Of a stretch of 64,000 nt of DNA, positions 1 through 8,277 are shown in pieces. Positions within the stretch are counted from its first letter, which is position 1; each line of letters starts with the position of its first letter. The DNA comes from Pseudomonas sp. ICMP22404. GTDB taxonomy: Bacteria > Pseudomonadota > Gammaproteobacteria > Pseudomonadales > Pseudomonadaceae. The translations under genes were made by a program, and so were the position numbers. The stretch is from positions 1 to 64,000 of the forward strand of contig NZ_VCNG01000016.1 of the NCBI RefSeq assembly GCF_006227205.1, given 5' to 3'. Below the pieces are notes generated by a model, which saw only the letters and a list, made by a program, of their open reading frames with translations, was not told the origin of the DNA and searched no databases.

Positions 1-40
1 CAGCTTTGAGCTTGAACTCACTGGAATAAGATTTACGCAT
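1..40 (-). CDS. IS3-family transposase OrfA, N-terminal fragment at window edge
   Basis: The reverse strand from position 40 reads ATG followed by an open frame, MRKSYSSEFKLKA, which runs off the window edge. This is the typical N-terminus of IS3-family OrfA proteins, which carry a helix-turn-helix that binds the element's ends and are fused to OrfB by programmed frameshifting. Only 13 codons are visible, so the subgroup and intactness cannot be judged. The terminal-repeat-like sequence just upstream (82-111) supports the assignment. Confidence 0.6.
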   Translation of the reverse strand, partial: MRKSYSSEFKLKA

Positions 41-111
41 AGCCAAACACCTCAGATTTGGGCGCCATCATAGCGCCCGATTGAAGTGTCCAAAATCATT
101 AGGCCAGTTCA
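1..111 (-). mobile_element. End of an IS3-family insertion sequence
   Basis: Reading the minus strand from about 111, the sequence begins TGAACTGGCCTAATGATTTT and continues with GGACACTTCA. This resembles the terminal inverted repeats of IS3-family elements. It lies about 40 bases ahead of an OrfA-like start codon at 40. The DNA directly outside (from 111) is the inner part of a REP palindrome lacking its left arm, so the element appears to have inserted into a REP. The other end of the element is outside the window, so target duplication cannot be checked. Confidence 0.6.
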
Positions 112-190
112 GCCTGCTCGCGATAGCGGTGCATAAACCCACCCAGAATTGACTGGCCTGACGCCTTCGCGAGCAAGCTCGCCCCTACAC
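111..190. repeat. REP pair, left arm cut by the IS element
   Basis: AGCCTGCTCGCGATAGCGG at 111-129 matches the REP found elsewhere in the window, but the preceding GTGGGAGCG is missing. An inverted partner (CGCGAGCAAGCTCG) follows at about 168-181. The break coincides with the IS3-like terminus. Confidence 0.7.
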
Positions 191-276
191 TCGAAAGCCT
201 TCCCCTGACCCAACGCAACTGAACCCCTGCCCCCATCAGCTAAGCTCACCTCATCACTACGACAGGGAGCATTAAC

Positions 277-768
277 ATGAGCAAGGCAGACGAGCTGGCA
301 GCCAAACTGAGGCAAACCCGGCAAAGCCGTGCCGATACGGATAACAACGCCGACCTGGCGATTGAACATTGGCCCGCCCAGGTCTATGAGCTGTACCACC
401 AGATCGAAACCTGGCTGGCGCCGGTCTGCGAGGCCGGACTGACGATTCGGCGCAATCCTACCCACGTGTTCGAAAGCCATTCCAGCGGTTCGACGTACAA
501 CTACGCCATTGATCGACTGTCGATGGAAGGAAACCATCACCGCATCGAGCTCGACCCGATTGCCCGCTTCTCCTCTCATGGAGAGGGCTGTATTGAAATC
601 CACCTGAAGGGGCAGACACGCTGCCTTCTGCGAACCGTCGGCGAGCATGGTGAATCGCGGTGGCATGTCCAGTCGAACGGACAACCGCAGTCCGAGCCCT
701 TGGCACTGGACGAAGATGCATTGGTTGCGCTGGTGGAGGAAGGTCTGGGGTTAACGCACGCAGTCTAA
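277..768 (+). CDS. Hypothetical protein, 163 aa
   Basis: The gene has a good ribosome-binding site (AGGGAG) before ATG 277. The product is soluble and acidic, with no signal peptide or membrane segment. It starts with a polar, possibly helical stretch (residues 1-35), and a mixed alpha/beta body follows that contains ESHSSGSTYNYAIDRL and IELDPIARF. I do not recognise a family. The stop overlaps the end of the convergent gene 765-1052 by a few bases. Coding appearance is good: Pseudomonas-like codons and a clear RBS. Confidence 0.75.
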   Translation: MSKADELAAKLRQTRQSRADTDNNADLAIEHWPAQVYELYHQIETWLAPVCEAGLTIRRNPTHVFESHSSGSTYNYAIDRLSMEGNHHRIELDPIARFSSHGEGCIEIHLKGQTRCLLRTVGEHGESRWHVQSNGQPQSEPLALDEDALVALVEEGLGLTHAV

Positions 769-1052
769 TTGCTGGCCTGGAAGGCCGACTGGAGTGTCAC
801 GCCGCTGCCAACTTCAGCGTCGGGCGACGTCACTTGCGCCATCGGCCGTGCCACCAGCCTGTTCAAGGCGTTGTCGATCTCATCGGCCGCGCCTTGTGCA
901 TAGAGGGCATTCGCCCAGCTCCAGTAGCGATCGGACATCAATCCGCCCACCGCCTGGGCACACAGCTCATCGCTGCAGACACCCATTTTCCCCGCGGCAG
1001 CGATAACGGCCATAAGGGCTTGCTCCAACTGGGGAATTCGTTCGGTAGACAC
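765..1052 (-). CDS. Hypothetical protein, 95 aa
   Basis: This is a small, probably all-helical soluble protein with GTG as the likely start. It contains two cysteines in a GVCSDELCAQAV stretch near residues 24-35. No family is recognised. It converges with the gene at 277-768 and overlaps its stop. The RBS ahead of GTG 1052 is weak, so the exact start is uncertain. An internal ATG around residue 14 is the alternative. Confidence 0.6.
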   Translation of the reverse strand: MSTERIPQLEQALMAVIAAAGKMGVCSDELCAQAVGGLMSDRYWSWANALYAQGAADEIDNALNRLVARPMAQVTSPDAEVGSGVTLQSAFQASN

Positions 1053-1141
1053 AACTGACGGCCTGATGGATCGCGAGAGCCGAGTTTACCAAGATATCAA
1101 TAGGCCACCAACCGCAAGCGCTCAACGGTCAGCTGACTTGC

Positions 1142-2377
1142 TCAGCTACCCACCGCGCTGAATGCCGCGGTGCTCGGCATCGCTAACGACTCCCGAGCCG
1201 TAGCGCGGCCAGCCAGCATGGTCAGGATGGCGGCAACGCCCAGCACCGCCGCACTGGTTTCGAAGGTCGCCTGGTAGCCGTTCAGATCAAACAGAAGACC
1301 ACCGACCGTCGCGCCCGACCCGATGGCGAGCTGGACGATTGCCACCATCAGCCCGCCTCCGGCCTCTGCATCGTCCGGCAGTGTCCGCGCCAGCCAGGTC
1401 CACCACCCGACAGGCGCGGCAGTCGCCACCAGACCCCATAATCCCAGCAAGACGGTCGTGGCAACCGCGGACGCGCCGAACCCCACCAGCGCAATGGCAA
1501 TCGCCGCCATCAACAAGGGGATTATGACCAGAGTCCGATACAAGCCCTTCTTCAGAAATGCGCCAATCAGGAAAGTGCCCAGGAAACCGGCCACGCCGAT
1601 GACCAGCAACATGAACGAAAGCAGGGAGACGCTCACTTGGGTCACGCTTTCGAGGAACGGACGCAGGTAAGTGAACAGCATGAACTGCCCCATGAAAAAC
1701 GTGCTGACCGCCAACATGCCCCATGCAACCGGCGCCCGGGTCATCAGCCTGAAGACATTGCTGCTGCCCTGTTTCGTCTGCGAGTGCCGGACCCGCATTG
1801 TCGGCATCCGCAACAGCAGCCAGACCAGGGCAATCGCAGCCACGGGCACGATGCAGAAGAACGCGCCACGCCAACCGATGATCGCGCCCAGGAAACTGCC
1901 CAACGGCGCCGCCACCACCGTCGCCAGGGCGTTGCCGCCATTGACGATGGCCAAGGCACGCGGCAGATGATTGTCCGGTACCAGTCGCATGGCCGTGGCC
2001 GCCGACAGCGACCAGAAGCCACCGATTGCAACCCCGATCAAGGCGCGTCCCGCCATGAACGTCAGGTAATCAGGCGCCAGCGCGACCACCGTCCCGGAGA
2101 GGATCATCAGCAGTGTCAGGGCCGACAGCAGCCATTTACGGTCGATCCTGGCCGCAATCGAGGCAATGAACAGACTGGTGATCAGCGCGAAGGCGCCGGA
2201 CACGGCAATGCCCTGGCCGGCCTGCCCCTCGCTGACATGCAGATCCGCTGCTATCGGCGTCAGCAGGCTGACCGGCATGAATTCCGACGCTACGAGCGCG
2301 AACGCGGCGAGCGCCATGGCAAGCACGGCACTCCATGCGGGTTGGCCGTGTGATTTCGGCAAAGAGGTATCGGTCAT
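1142..2377 (-). CDS. MFS exporter, NepI/DHA1-like
   Basis: A 411-residue, 12-helix major facilitator protein of the inner membrane. The N-terminal half carries SEFMPVSLLTPIAADL and a GRALIGVAIGGFWSLSAATA segment. The C-terminal half has APVGWWTWLARTLPDDAEAGG. These match from memory the E. coli purine ribonucleoside exporter NepI and its close DHA1 relatives, so a proton-driven efflux role is likely but the substrate is unknown. ATG 2377 (MTDTSLPK) was chosen over an upstream in-frame start because the extra 29 residues are polar, Arg-rich and unlike the family. It is divergent from the AraC-type gene at 2624, which probably regulates it. Confidence 0.88.
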   Translation of the reverse strand: MTDTSLPKSHGQPAWSAVLAMALAAFALVASEFMPVSLLTPIAADLHVSEGQAGQGIAVSGAFALITSLFIASIAARIDRKWLLSALTLLMILSGTVVALAPDYLTFMAGRALIGVAIGGFWSLSAATAMRLVPDNHLPRALAIVNGGNALATVVAAPLGSFLGAIIGWRGAFFCIVPVAAIALVWLLLRMPTMRVRHSQTKQGSSNVFRLMTRAPVAWGMLAVSTFFMGQFMLFTYLRPFLESVTQVSVSLLSFMLLVIGVAGFLGTFLIGAFLKKGLYRTLVIIPLLMAAIAIALVGFGASAVATTVLLGLWGLVATAAPVGWWTWLARTLPDDAEAGGGLMVAIVQLAIGSGATVGGLLFDLNGYQATFETSAAVLGVAAILTMLAGRATARESLAMPSTAAFSAVGS

Positions 2378-2623
2378 CGAGTATGCATCCTGTCGCTGAG
2401 GTAAACGCTTTTGCTGCGCCGCAAGAGCGGGTCCGCTCGGGCCTCGGGAACAGCACCGCAGCACACGCCCATTTCAGCGGTTATCTCTAGATGACCGGTA
2501 GAGTATTTCTCTGTAATTCTTGCCCGATTCTGTGAACCTGCACGCGACATATAGTCAGCGCTTCGCTTGGCGAGGTAATGTTCTGCCTAAAGCTATCAAC
2601 CCTACCTGAAACCTGAGCACACC

Positions 2624-3523
2624 ATGACGACCCGGCGCACATCGTTGCAAGAGACACTCGCCGACAACATTGGCGCGCGGGCCCTGCGGACGGGGGACTA
2701 TGCAACCTCGATCGCCGGCCTCAGCCTGTTTCGCCGTGATGCCCCCGCGCCGCCTGCCATCTGCATGATCGAACCGAGCATCGTCCTCGTGGCCCAGGGT
2801 GCGAAGCAACTGTGGCTCGGCGGCGAGGCCTATGGCTACGATGCCTCGCGCTTCCTTATCACCTCGCTGGACCTGCCCGCCGATTCCGAGGTGACCCAGG
2901 CCAGCCCGGAGCAACCCTGTCTGGGACTGGTCTTCAAGCTCGACTTGCGCCTGGTCGCCGACCTAGTCGCCCAAGGCAGCCTGGCACCCGGTCGGGATCG
3001 CCCCGTCGGCGTCGGCGCGAACATCGGCGCGGTGACGCCCGAGCTGCTCGCGCCATTCATACGCCTGCTGGGTCTGCTGGATGAACCCGACGCGATTCCG
3101 GTCCTCGCGCCACTGATCCAGAGGGAAATCCATTATCGTCTGTTGATGAGCGAACAAGCTGCCCGGCTGCGGCAGATCGCCTCCGTGGACAGCCAGGGCT
3201 ACCGGATCGCCAAGGCCATCGACTGGCTGAAATTAAACTACACCGACCCGATCCGCGTGGAAGACCTTGCGGCGAGTGTGCAGATGAGCGGCCCCACGTT
3301 CCACCATCACTTCCGCCAACTCACCGCGATGAGCCCGCTGCAATACCAGAAATGGCTGCGGCTGAACGAAGCGAAACGCCTGATGCTCAACGAACACATG
3401 GATGTGGCAAGCGCGGCCTTCAAGGTGGGCTATGAAAGCCCGTCCCAGTTCAGTCGCGAATATGGCCGCTTGTTTGGTGCGCCGCCCAAGCGAGATATTG
3501 CCGGGCTACGGAACAAGGCTTGA
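2624..3523 (+). CDS. AraC-family transcriptional regulator
   Basis: A 299-aa protein. The N-terminal part (about 20-170) matches the AraC_N ligand-binding type (CMIEPSIVLVAQGAKQL, then YDASRFLITSLDLP). The C-terminal 100 residues form the AraC double helix-turn-helix, ending with the signature AFKVGYESPSQFSREYGRLF. It is divergent from the MFS exporter at 1142-2377 across a 246-base shared promoter region, the usual arrangement of a local regulator and its transporter. The inducer cannot be inferred. Confidence 0.9.
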   Translation: MTTRRTSLQETLADNIGARALRTGDYATSIAGLSLFRRDAPAPPAICMIEPSIVLVAQGAKQLWLGGEAYGYDASRFLITSLDLPADSEVTQASPEQPCLGLVFKLDLRLVADLVAQGSLAPGRDRPVGVGANIGAVTPELLAPFIRLLGLLDEPDAIPVLAPLIQREIHYRLLMSEQAARLRQIASVDSQGYRIAKAIDWLKLNYTDPIRVEDLAASVQMSGPTFHHHFRQLTAMSPLQYQKWLRLNEAKRLMLNEHMDVASAAFKVGYESPSQFSREYGRLFGAPPKRDIAGLRNKA

Positions 3524-3532
3524 TGCAAAACA

Positions 3533-3667
3533 CTGTGGCGAGGGGATTTATCCCCGCTGGGTTGCGAAGCAACCCCAAGACAGCCAAACATAATCTGTCT
3601 GGTACATCGAGGTGCCAGGGTTCAGGGCTGCTTCGCAACCCAGCGGGGATAAATCCCCTCGCCACAG
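3533..3667. repeat. REP-like inverted pair (GGGGATTTATCCCC family)
   Basis: TGTGGCGAGGGGATTTATCC at 3534 and its reverse complement at about 3648-3666 face each other, with matching GCTGGGTTGCGAAGC inner parts. This is a second REP family, distinct from the GTGGGAGCGAGCC type. It lies between convergent genes, where it could form a large hairpin in transcripts from either side. Confidence 0.85.
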
Positions 3668-3725
3668 GATGTTGTGTATTTGCTCAGGTGAAACACCCAC
3701 AGGCTGAGTCTTGTAGAGGACAACC

Positions 3726-5189
3726 TCATTTCGCCAGGGCAATGCACTTCAATGCCAGGATCATCGTCGGGTCCACCAACGCCACCGTGTGCCCATTGAT
3801 TTCAAACGCCTCGCCGTGTTCGAGCACCAGGGGCAGCTCCGTACACCCAAGGATCAACACCCCTGCCCCCAGTTCGCATAGGTGCTCGGCCGCCAGCAGC
3901 AACTGTTCCCTGCACAGCCCGTCGGTGAAACCGGCCTTGATTCCCCGCGGCCCGTAGATAGCGTCCATGACCATGGCCTGATAATCGACCCCCGGCGTCA
4001 GGATTTGCAGCCCGGCGCGGCGTGCGGCCTGGTGATAGACCTGGCTCTGTACCGTGCCGGAAGTCGCCAGGAGCCCGATGATCTTGCCCGCCCCGTATCG
4101 GTGCAGGATCCACTCCACGGTCTCGCTCAACATATTCACGATGGGCACCCGCAGGTTCGCCTGGATGCGTTCGACAAAGGCATGGGCGGTGTTGCAGGGA
4201 ATCGCGATGGCGTTGACGCCCGCGCTTTCGAGGCGCTTGCAGGTGGCATACATCGCCAGGGTCGGATCGGTTTCACCCCGCAGCAGGTTGGCCGTCCGAT
4301 CCGGTATCTGCGGGTTCTGTTCGACCACCATCCTGATGTGGTCCTGGTCCCTGTCCGCCGGCGTATGAGCCACCACCTTGGACATGAAATCCACCGTGGC
4401 GGCAGGCCCGACACCGCCCATGATGCCCAGTTTGAAGCTTGGTGGACTTGGCGACGTCCGCTGCTGCGTCGCGAAATCCGCGTAGATCGAGTTGATGTCC
4501 AGCACCGCCATACCCCTTCGCTGCAACTCGGCACAGACCAATGAAAGCTCGGTCATGCCGGGAAGCATCACCGTCGCCCCCTGAGCCTGCAACGACAAGC
4601 ACGCCTGATGCAGCACCTCCAGCGGCGCGCCCTCCAGGTGACCGTCCTTGATGCCATCAAGACCGTACATGGCCTCCATCAAAGCCGACTGAGCCTCGGC
4701 ATCGGGATAAACGATCCGGTAATCCTCCGCGAAGTACCGTTCGAACAATCCACAGTGACGCACGAAGTCGGAGCCGATGACACCCAGCGTTGCCCCCGGC
4801 CGGACGGTGCGCCTGACGTGCCGGGCCAGGGCCGCCATCATGTCCAGCACCGCAATGCCCAGCTCGTCCTGGATTTCCGCGCGGAAGGTATGGCTGGCGA
4901 AGCATGGAAGCATCACCGCGTCGAAACCATTGGCCTCGAACGACTTGCACACCTGGAACACATAGAACTTGCGCGACGTCATGCTTGCATTCGTGTCCAG
5001 GGGCAGCAGCACGTCCTTGAAGGGGTGTTGTTCGACCAGAAAATGGTAGCGGCCCTGATCCTCGAGCACCGCCCTGGACTTGAGCAGTTTGTAGAACAGG
5101 TCGCCACCGGCCAGGGAGCCAAGCCCGCCGACGATGCCCAGCTTCCGAACCGCAGGCGTCTGCCGGGTCGACTTCGCTTTCACCTTCAT
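3726..5189 (-). CDS. Tandem two-domain Asp/Glu racemase-family protein
   Basis: 487 aa made of two aspartate/glutamate-racemase domains (about 15-240 and 253-487), each opening with a GIVGG/GIMGG glycine loop. The family uses two cysteines as opposing acid/base residues. The second domain has both: PCNTAH with Cys332 and LGCTE with Cys449. The first has Cys96 in a changed PCFASH context (Asn lost), and Met212 in GMTE replaces the second Cys. Racemase or isomerase activity is therefore expected from the C-terminal half only. It has a good RBS (AGGGAG) and starts 11 bases after the symporter gene, so the two are one operon. Single-domain homologues are about 230-250 aa; this is an internal duplication or fusion. 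Confidence 0.9.
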   Translation of the reverse strand: MKVKAKSTRQTPAVRKLGIVGGLGSLAGGDLFYKLLKSRAVLEDQGRYHFLVEQHPFKDVLLPLDTNASMTSRKFYVFQVCKSFEANGFDAVMLPCFASHTFRAEIQDELGIAVLDMMAALARHVRRTVRPGATLGVIGSDFVRHCGLFERYFAEDYRIVYPDAEAQSALMEAMYGLDGIKDGHLEGAPLEVLHQACLSLQAQGATVMLPGMTELSLVCAELQRRGMAVLDINSIYADFATQQRTSPSPPSFKLGIMGGVGPAATVDFMSKVVAHTPADRDQDHIRMVVEQNPQIPDRTANLLRGETDPTLAMYATCKRLESAGVNAIAIPCNTAHAFVERIQANLRVPIVNMLSETVEWILHRYGAGKIIGLLATSGTVQSQVYHQAARRAGLQILTPGVDYQAMVMDAIYGPRGIKAGFTDGLCREQLLLAAEHLCELGAGVLILGCTELPLVLEHGEAFEINGHTVALVDPTMILALKCIALAK

Positions 5190-5200
5190 GACGTTGCTCC

Positions 5201-6493
5201 CTACACAACCGGAACCGGTTCGGATCGAGACTGGACGGGAGCTGTGTCACGGTCCTCGGCCGTCTCCTCGTGCGGTTCGGATTGAGCGACCACCGCCGTT
5301 GCAATGCTGTTGCCCACCACGTTGGTCGCCGTGCGTGCCATGTCCAGGAACTGGTCGATGCCGATGATCAACAACAGCCCCGCCTCGGGAAGATTGAACA
5401 TCGGCAAGGTGGCCGCGACCACGACTACCGAAGCCCGTGCCACGCCGGCCATGCCTTTGCTGGTAATCATCAGCGTCAGGAGAATCAACATCTGCTGAGT
5501 GAAACTCAGGTCAATGTTGTAGGCCTGGGCGATGAACAGAATGGCGAAGGCCTGGTACATCATCGAGCCATCCAGGTTGAACGAATACCCTAGGGGCAGT
5601 ACGAAGCTGGACACACGCTTGGGCGCGCCGAACTTCTCCAGCGCCTCGATGGTTTTCGGGTAGGCGGACTCGCTGCTGGCGGTGGAAAAGGCCAGGAGAA
5701 TCGGCTCGCGGATGAGTTTGCCGAGCCGGAACACGGCACGTCCGAGGAACAGGTAGCCGGCCCCGAACAGCAACGCCCAGAGAATCAGGATGCCCAGGTA
5801 GAACTCGCCGATCAGCTTGCCATAGTCGACAAGCAAGCCGAGGCCCTGAGTGGTGATGGCCGAAGCGATGGCGGCAAACACGCCAATCGGCGCGAAGGCC
5901 ATGACGTAGTCGGTGATCTTGAACATCACCTTCGCCAACTCTTCGATGGAGTCGGTCATCCGGGTGTGGCCCGCCCGTTTGGCGCCAGCCAGTGCGAAGC
6001 CAAAGAACAACGAAAACACCACGATCTGCAGGATCTCATTGTTCGCCATGGCCTCGGCGATGCTGCGGGGGAACACGTGGCCGATGAAGGCCTTGAGGCT
6101 GAAATCACCGGTATTGACCGGCACCGCAGCGGCCGCATGTTGCGCGACGTCCAGATTCAGCCCGGCACCGGGCTGAAACAGATTCACCAGCCCCATCCCG
6201 ATCAGCAGCGAGACGATTGACGCCGTCACGAACCACGCCATCGCCCGGGCACCAATGCGCCCCACGGAACGGGAATTGCCCATGCTGGCGATCCCGCCGA
6301 CCAGGGTCGCGAACACCAGGGGGGCGATAATCATCTTGATCATGCGCAGGAAAATGTCGGTGACCATCGAAAAGTAGCCGGCGATCTCCTTGGCGCTTTG
6401 CTCGCTCCCTGCGAAATGGTGACACGCCCAACCCACCAGCACGCCCAGGGCAATGCCCATTGCAATTCGACGTGGGAGCTTATTCTTCTTCAC
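5201..6493 (-). CDS. GltP-like dicarboxylate/amino-acid:cation symporter
   Basis: A 430-aa inner-membrane DAACS-family carrier. Recognisable elements are the re-entrant loop STASSESAYPKTIEALEKFG, the helix-7 motif GYSFNLDGSMMYQAF, and the C-terminal LDMARTATNVVGN substrate and ion site. The SSES form of the first loop matches proton-coupled GltP more than the SSSAATLP form of DctA. The start is GTG 6493 with AGGA about 8 bases upstream. It is co-transcribed with the racemase gene downstream and divergent from a LysR regulator, suggesting a module for import and stereo-conversion of an acidic amino acid. The substrate is inferred. Confidence 0.9.
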   Translation of the reverse strand: MKKNKLPRRIAMGIALGVLVGWACHHFAGSEQSAKEIAGYFSMVTDIFLRMIKMIIAPLVFATLVGGIASMGNSRSVGRIGARAMAWFVTASIVSLLIGMGLVNLFQPGAGLNLDVAQHAAAAVPVNTGDFSLKAFIGHVFPRSIAEAMANNEILQIVVFSLFFGFALAGAKRAGHTRMTDSIEELAKVMFKITDYVMAFAPIGVFAAIASAITTQGLGLLVDYGKLIGEFYLGILILWALLFGAGYLFLGRAVFRLGKLIREPILLAFSTASSESAYPKTIEALEKFGAPKRVSSFVLPLGYSFNLDGSMMYQAFAILFIAQAYNIDLSFTQQMLILLTLMITSKGMAGVARASVVVVAATLPMFNLPEAGLLLIIGIDQFLDMARTATNVVGNSIATAVVAQSEPHEETAEDRDTAPVQSRSEPVPVV

Positions 6494-6674
6494 GGTGTTG
6501 TCCTCAAGTAGTTCTTGGAGTTTTTTTACTTGGCAAGGTCGATTCTAAGGAGAGGATCTGGGGAGATGATGAGTAATCCAGATACCTTCATGCGCTTTTG
6601 GAATAGTTACGTAACAGGCGCGCCGGGCCGGGGATTGCGACGTAAACTGACGCACCTTTAGCGGGAGATCGGAC

Positions 6675-7583
6675 ATGCAACTCAAATGGCTGGATGACCT
6701 GCTGGCGATCGCCGAGTGGAAGAACTTTTCACGCGCCGCCGAAGTCCGTTGCGTGACACAATCAGCCTTGTCACGCCGTATCCGCTCGCTCGAGGAGTGG
6801 GTGGGGGTCAAGCTGGTAGACCGCGGCACCTACCCCGTCCAGCTAACGGCGGCGGGCATCACCTTTTGCGAGGAAAGTCGGGACGCATTGGCCGGCCTGC
6901 TGCGGTTGCGCTCAACGTTACGCGATGTGGAGCGGATGCCGGGCCGCTCTATCCAGATCACCGCGGCCCACAGCCTCTCGATGACCTTCCTGCCGAAATG
7001 GCTCTCCCAATTCCAGCAACACAACGAACAGTTCAACGCCCGGGTCGTCGCCGCCAACATCCACGACGCCGTCATTGCCCTCGAAGAAGGCAACTGCGAT
7101 TTGATGATGGTCTATCACCACCCACTCGCCCCCATCCTGCTGGACGCCGAGCGCTTCGGCAGCCTGACCCTCGGCCATGACGCGTTCATTCCCTTGTGCG
7201 CCCCCAATGCCAAGGGCGAACCGCTGTTCCGCCTGCCCGGCCGCGCCGGCAAACCGGTGCCCCACCTGGCCTACACCGCTACCACCTTCCTGGGTCGCGT
7301 CGCCGACATCGTCATCAAGAACGGCCCCGCACCGACGGCACTGGAGCGCTGCTACGAGGCCGACATGGCGATGCTGCTGATGCGCATGGCGGTCGAAGGC
7401 TATGGCGTGGCCTGGTTGCCGCAGAGCGCGGTGGCCGATGAATTGGAGCGAGGGTTGTTGGTCAGGGCCGGGGGCGACGAATGGAGCACGCAGTTGGAGA
7501 TTCGCTCGTACTGTGCGATCGCCAATCGGAACCCGACGATGCGCAAGTTGTGGAAGACGTTGGAGGGGGCTTCGTTGCGATAG
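6675..7583 (+). CDS. LysR-family regulator, HypT-like
   Basis: A 302-aa LysR-type regulator. The winged HTH is at residues 1-60 (FSRAAEVRCVTQSALSRRIR), then a linker and a periplasmic-binding-like effector domain. The ITAAHSLSMTFLP and FIPLCAPNAKGEPLF stretches recall E. coli HypT/YjiE. Direct hypochlorite sensing is not implied. It is divergent from the symporter-racemase operon with 181 bases between starts, so it is the likely regulator of that operon. RBS GGGAGA precedes ATG 6675. Confidence 0.9.
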   Translation: MQLKWLDDLLAIAEWKNFSRAAEVRCVTQSALSRRIRSLEEWVGVKLVDRGTYPVQLTAAGITFCEESRDALAGLLRLRSTLRDVERMPGRSIQITAAHSLSMTFLPKWLSQFQQHNEQFNARVVAANIHDAVIALEEGNCDLMMVYHHPLAPILLDAERFGSLTLGHDAFIPLCAPNAKGEPLFRLPGRAGKPVPHLAYTATTFLGRVADIVIKNGPAPTALERCYEADMAMLLMRMAVEGYGVAWLPQSAVADELERGLLVRAGGDEWSTQLEIRSYCAIANRNPTMRKLWKTLEGASLR

Positions 7584-7757
7584 CTGGCAGACGCTGTTTG
7601 AAGAGACAGAACGCCCCTGTCAACAGGCGGGAATCGATGTGCCTGGTCGTCGTTTTCCCAGGAATACACTCTTTAACAATTCTCTGCCCCAAAGATCTAA
7701 AGGCGCTAAACCACATGCCGATAGCGTTCTAGCATCCAACTCATCCAGGGACTGAAC

Positions 7758-8246
7758 ATGATTACCTTCGGCGCACCGATCTCCAACAGCAGCCAACCCT
7801 CCGTGTTCAGCGTAGAGCCCGATAAATCAGCGAATGAAATACCAGAGGCATCGGCAACCAAACCGTCTACGGGCACGCAAGTTGAAGGGGTAAAAGTGAC
7901 GCTGTCAGGCGTTGGCCTCCAAAAAGCCGCGAACGGACGCTCTGCCAATGCCAACAAGGACATTGAAGAAAGTGGATTGCCTGATCAGGTGCAGAAGATC
8001 CTGAAAATGATTCGGGAGTTGAAGCAGAAAATCCAGGAAAAGCAGTCAGAAATGCAGGCGCTCATGGCCGACCAGAGTATGTCCCCGGAAACCAAGCAGA
8101 CGAAAATCGGCGCGTTGCAGGCCACGCTCTCGACACTCACCGCCAGCCTGATGACAGCGAGCGCCTCCCTGGAAAAACTGAGCAAGAATGGAAGCCTGTC
8201 TGCCGCCCAGGTACAACAAGCCGCCAAGCTGGCCATGAAAAGCTGA
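7758..8246 (+). CDS. FlxA-like coiled-coil protein
   Basis: A 162-aa protein with no signal peptide. Residues 1-70 are polar and low in complexity. From about 75 to 150 there is a helical coiled-coil region with Gln/Lys/Glu heptads (ILKMIRELKQKIQEKQSEM) resembling the FlxA-like family. FlxA of E. coli is flagellar-regulated, but nothing flagellar lies nearby, so the function is open. It is a monocistronic gene between a LysR gene and a convergent LysR gene. Family membership is by pattern only. Confidence 0.7.
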   Translation: MITFGAPISNSSQPSVFSVEPDKSANEIPEASATKPSTGTQVEGVKVTLSGVGLQKAANGRSANANKDIEESGLPDQVQKILKMIRELKQKIQEKQSEMQALMADQSMSPETKQTKIGALQATLSTLTASLMTASASLEKLSKNGSLSAAQVQQAAKLAMKS

Positions 8247-8257
8247 ACCCGCTTCTC

Positions 8258-8275
8258 GGGGGATTTCCATCCCCC
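8258..8275. terminator. Short hairpin between convergent genes
   Basis: GGGGGAT-TTCC-ATCCCCC, a 7-bp perfect stem between the stop at 8246 and the opposing stop at 8278. There is no U-run on either side, so termination is only probable. Confidence 0.4.
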
Positions 8276-8277
8276 TC

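Noticed and set aside
2378..2464. N-terminal extension of the MFS exporter
   Set aside because: Arg/Gln-rich, not membrane-like, and absent from the family start; ATG 2377 fits better.
5201..6493. Naming the symporter dctA
   Set aside because: The SSES loop and LDMARTATNVVGN follow GltP more than DctA; the substrate is left open.
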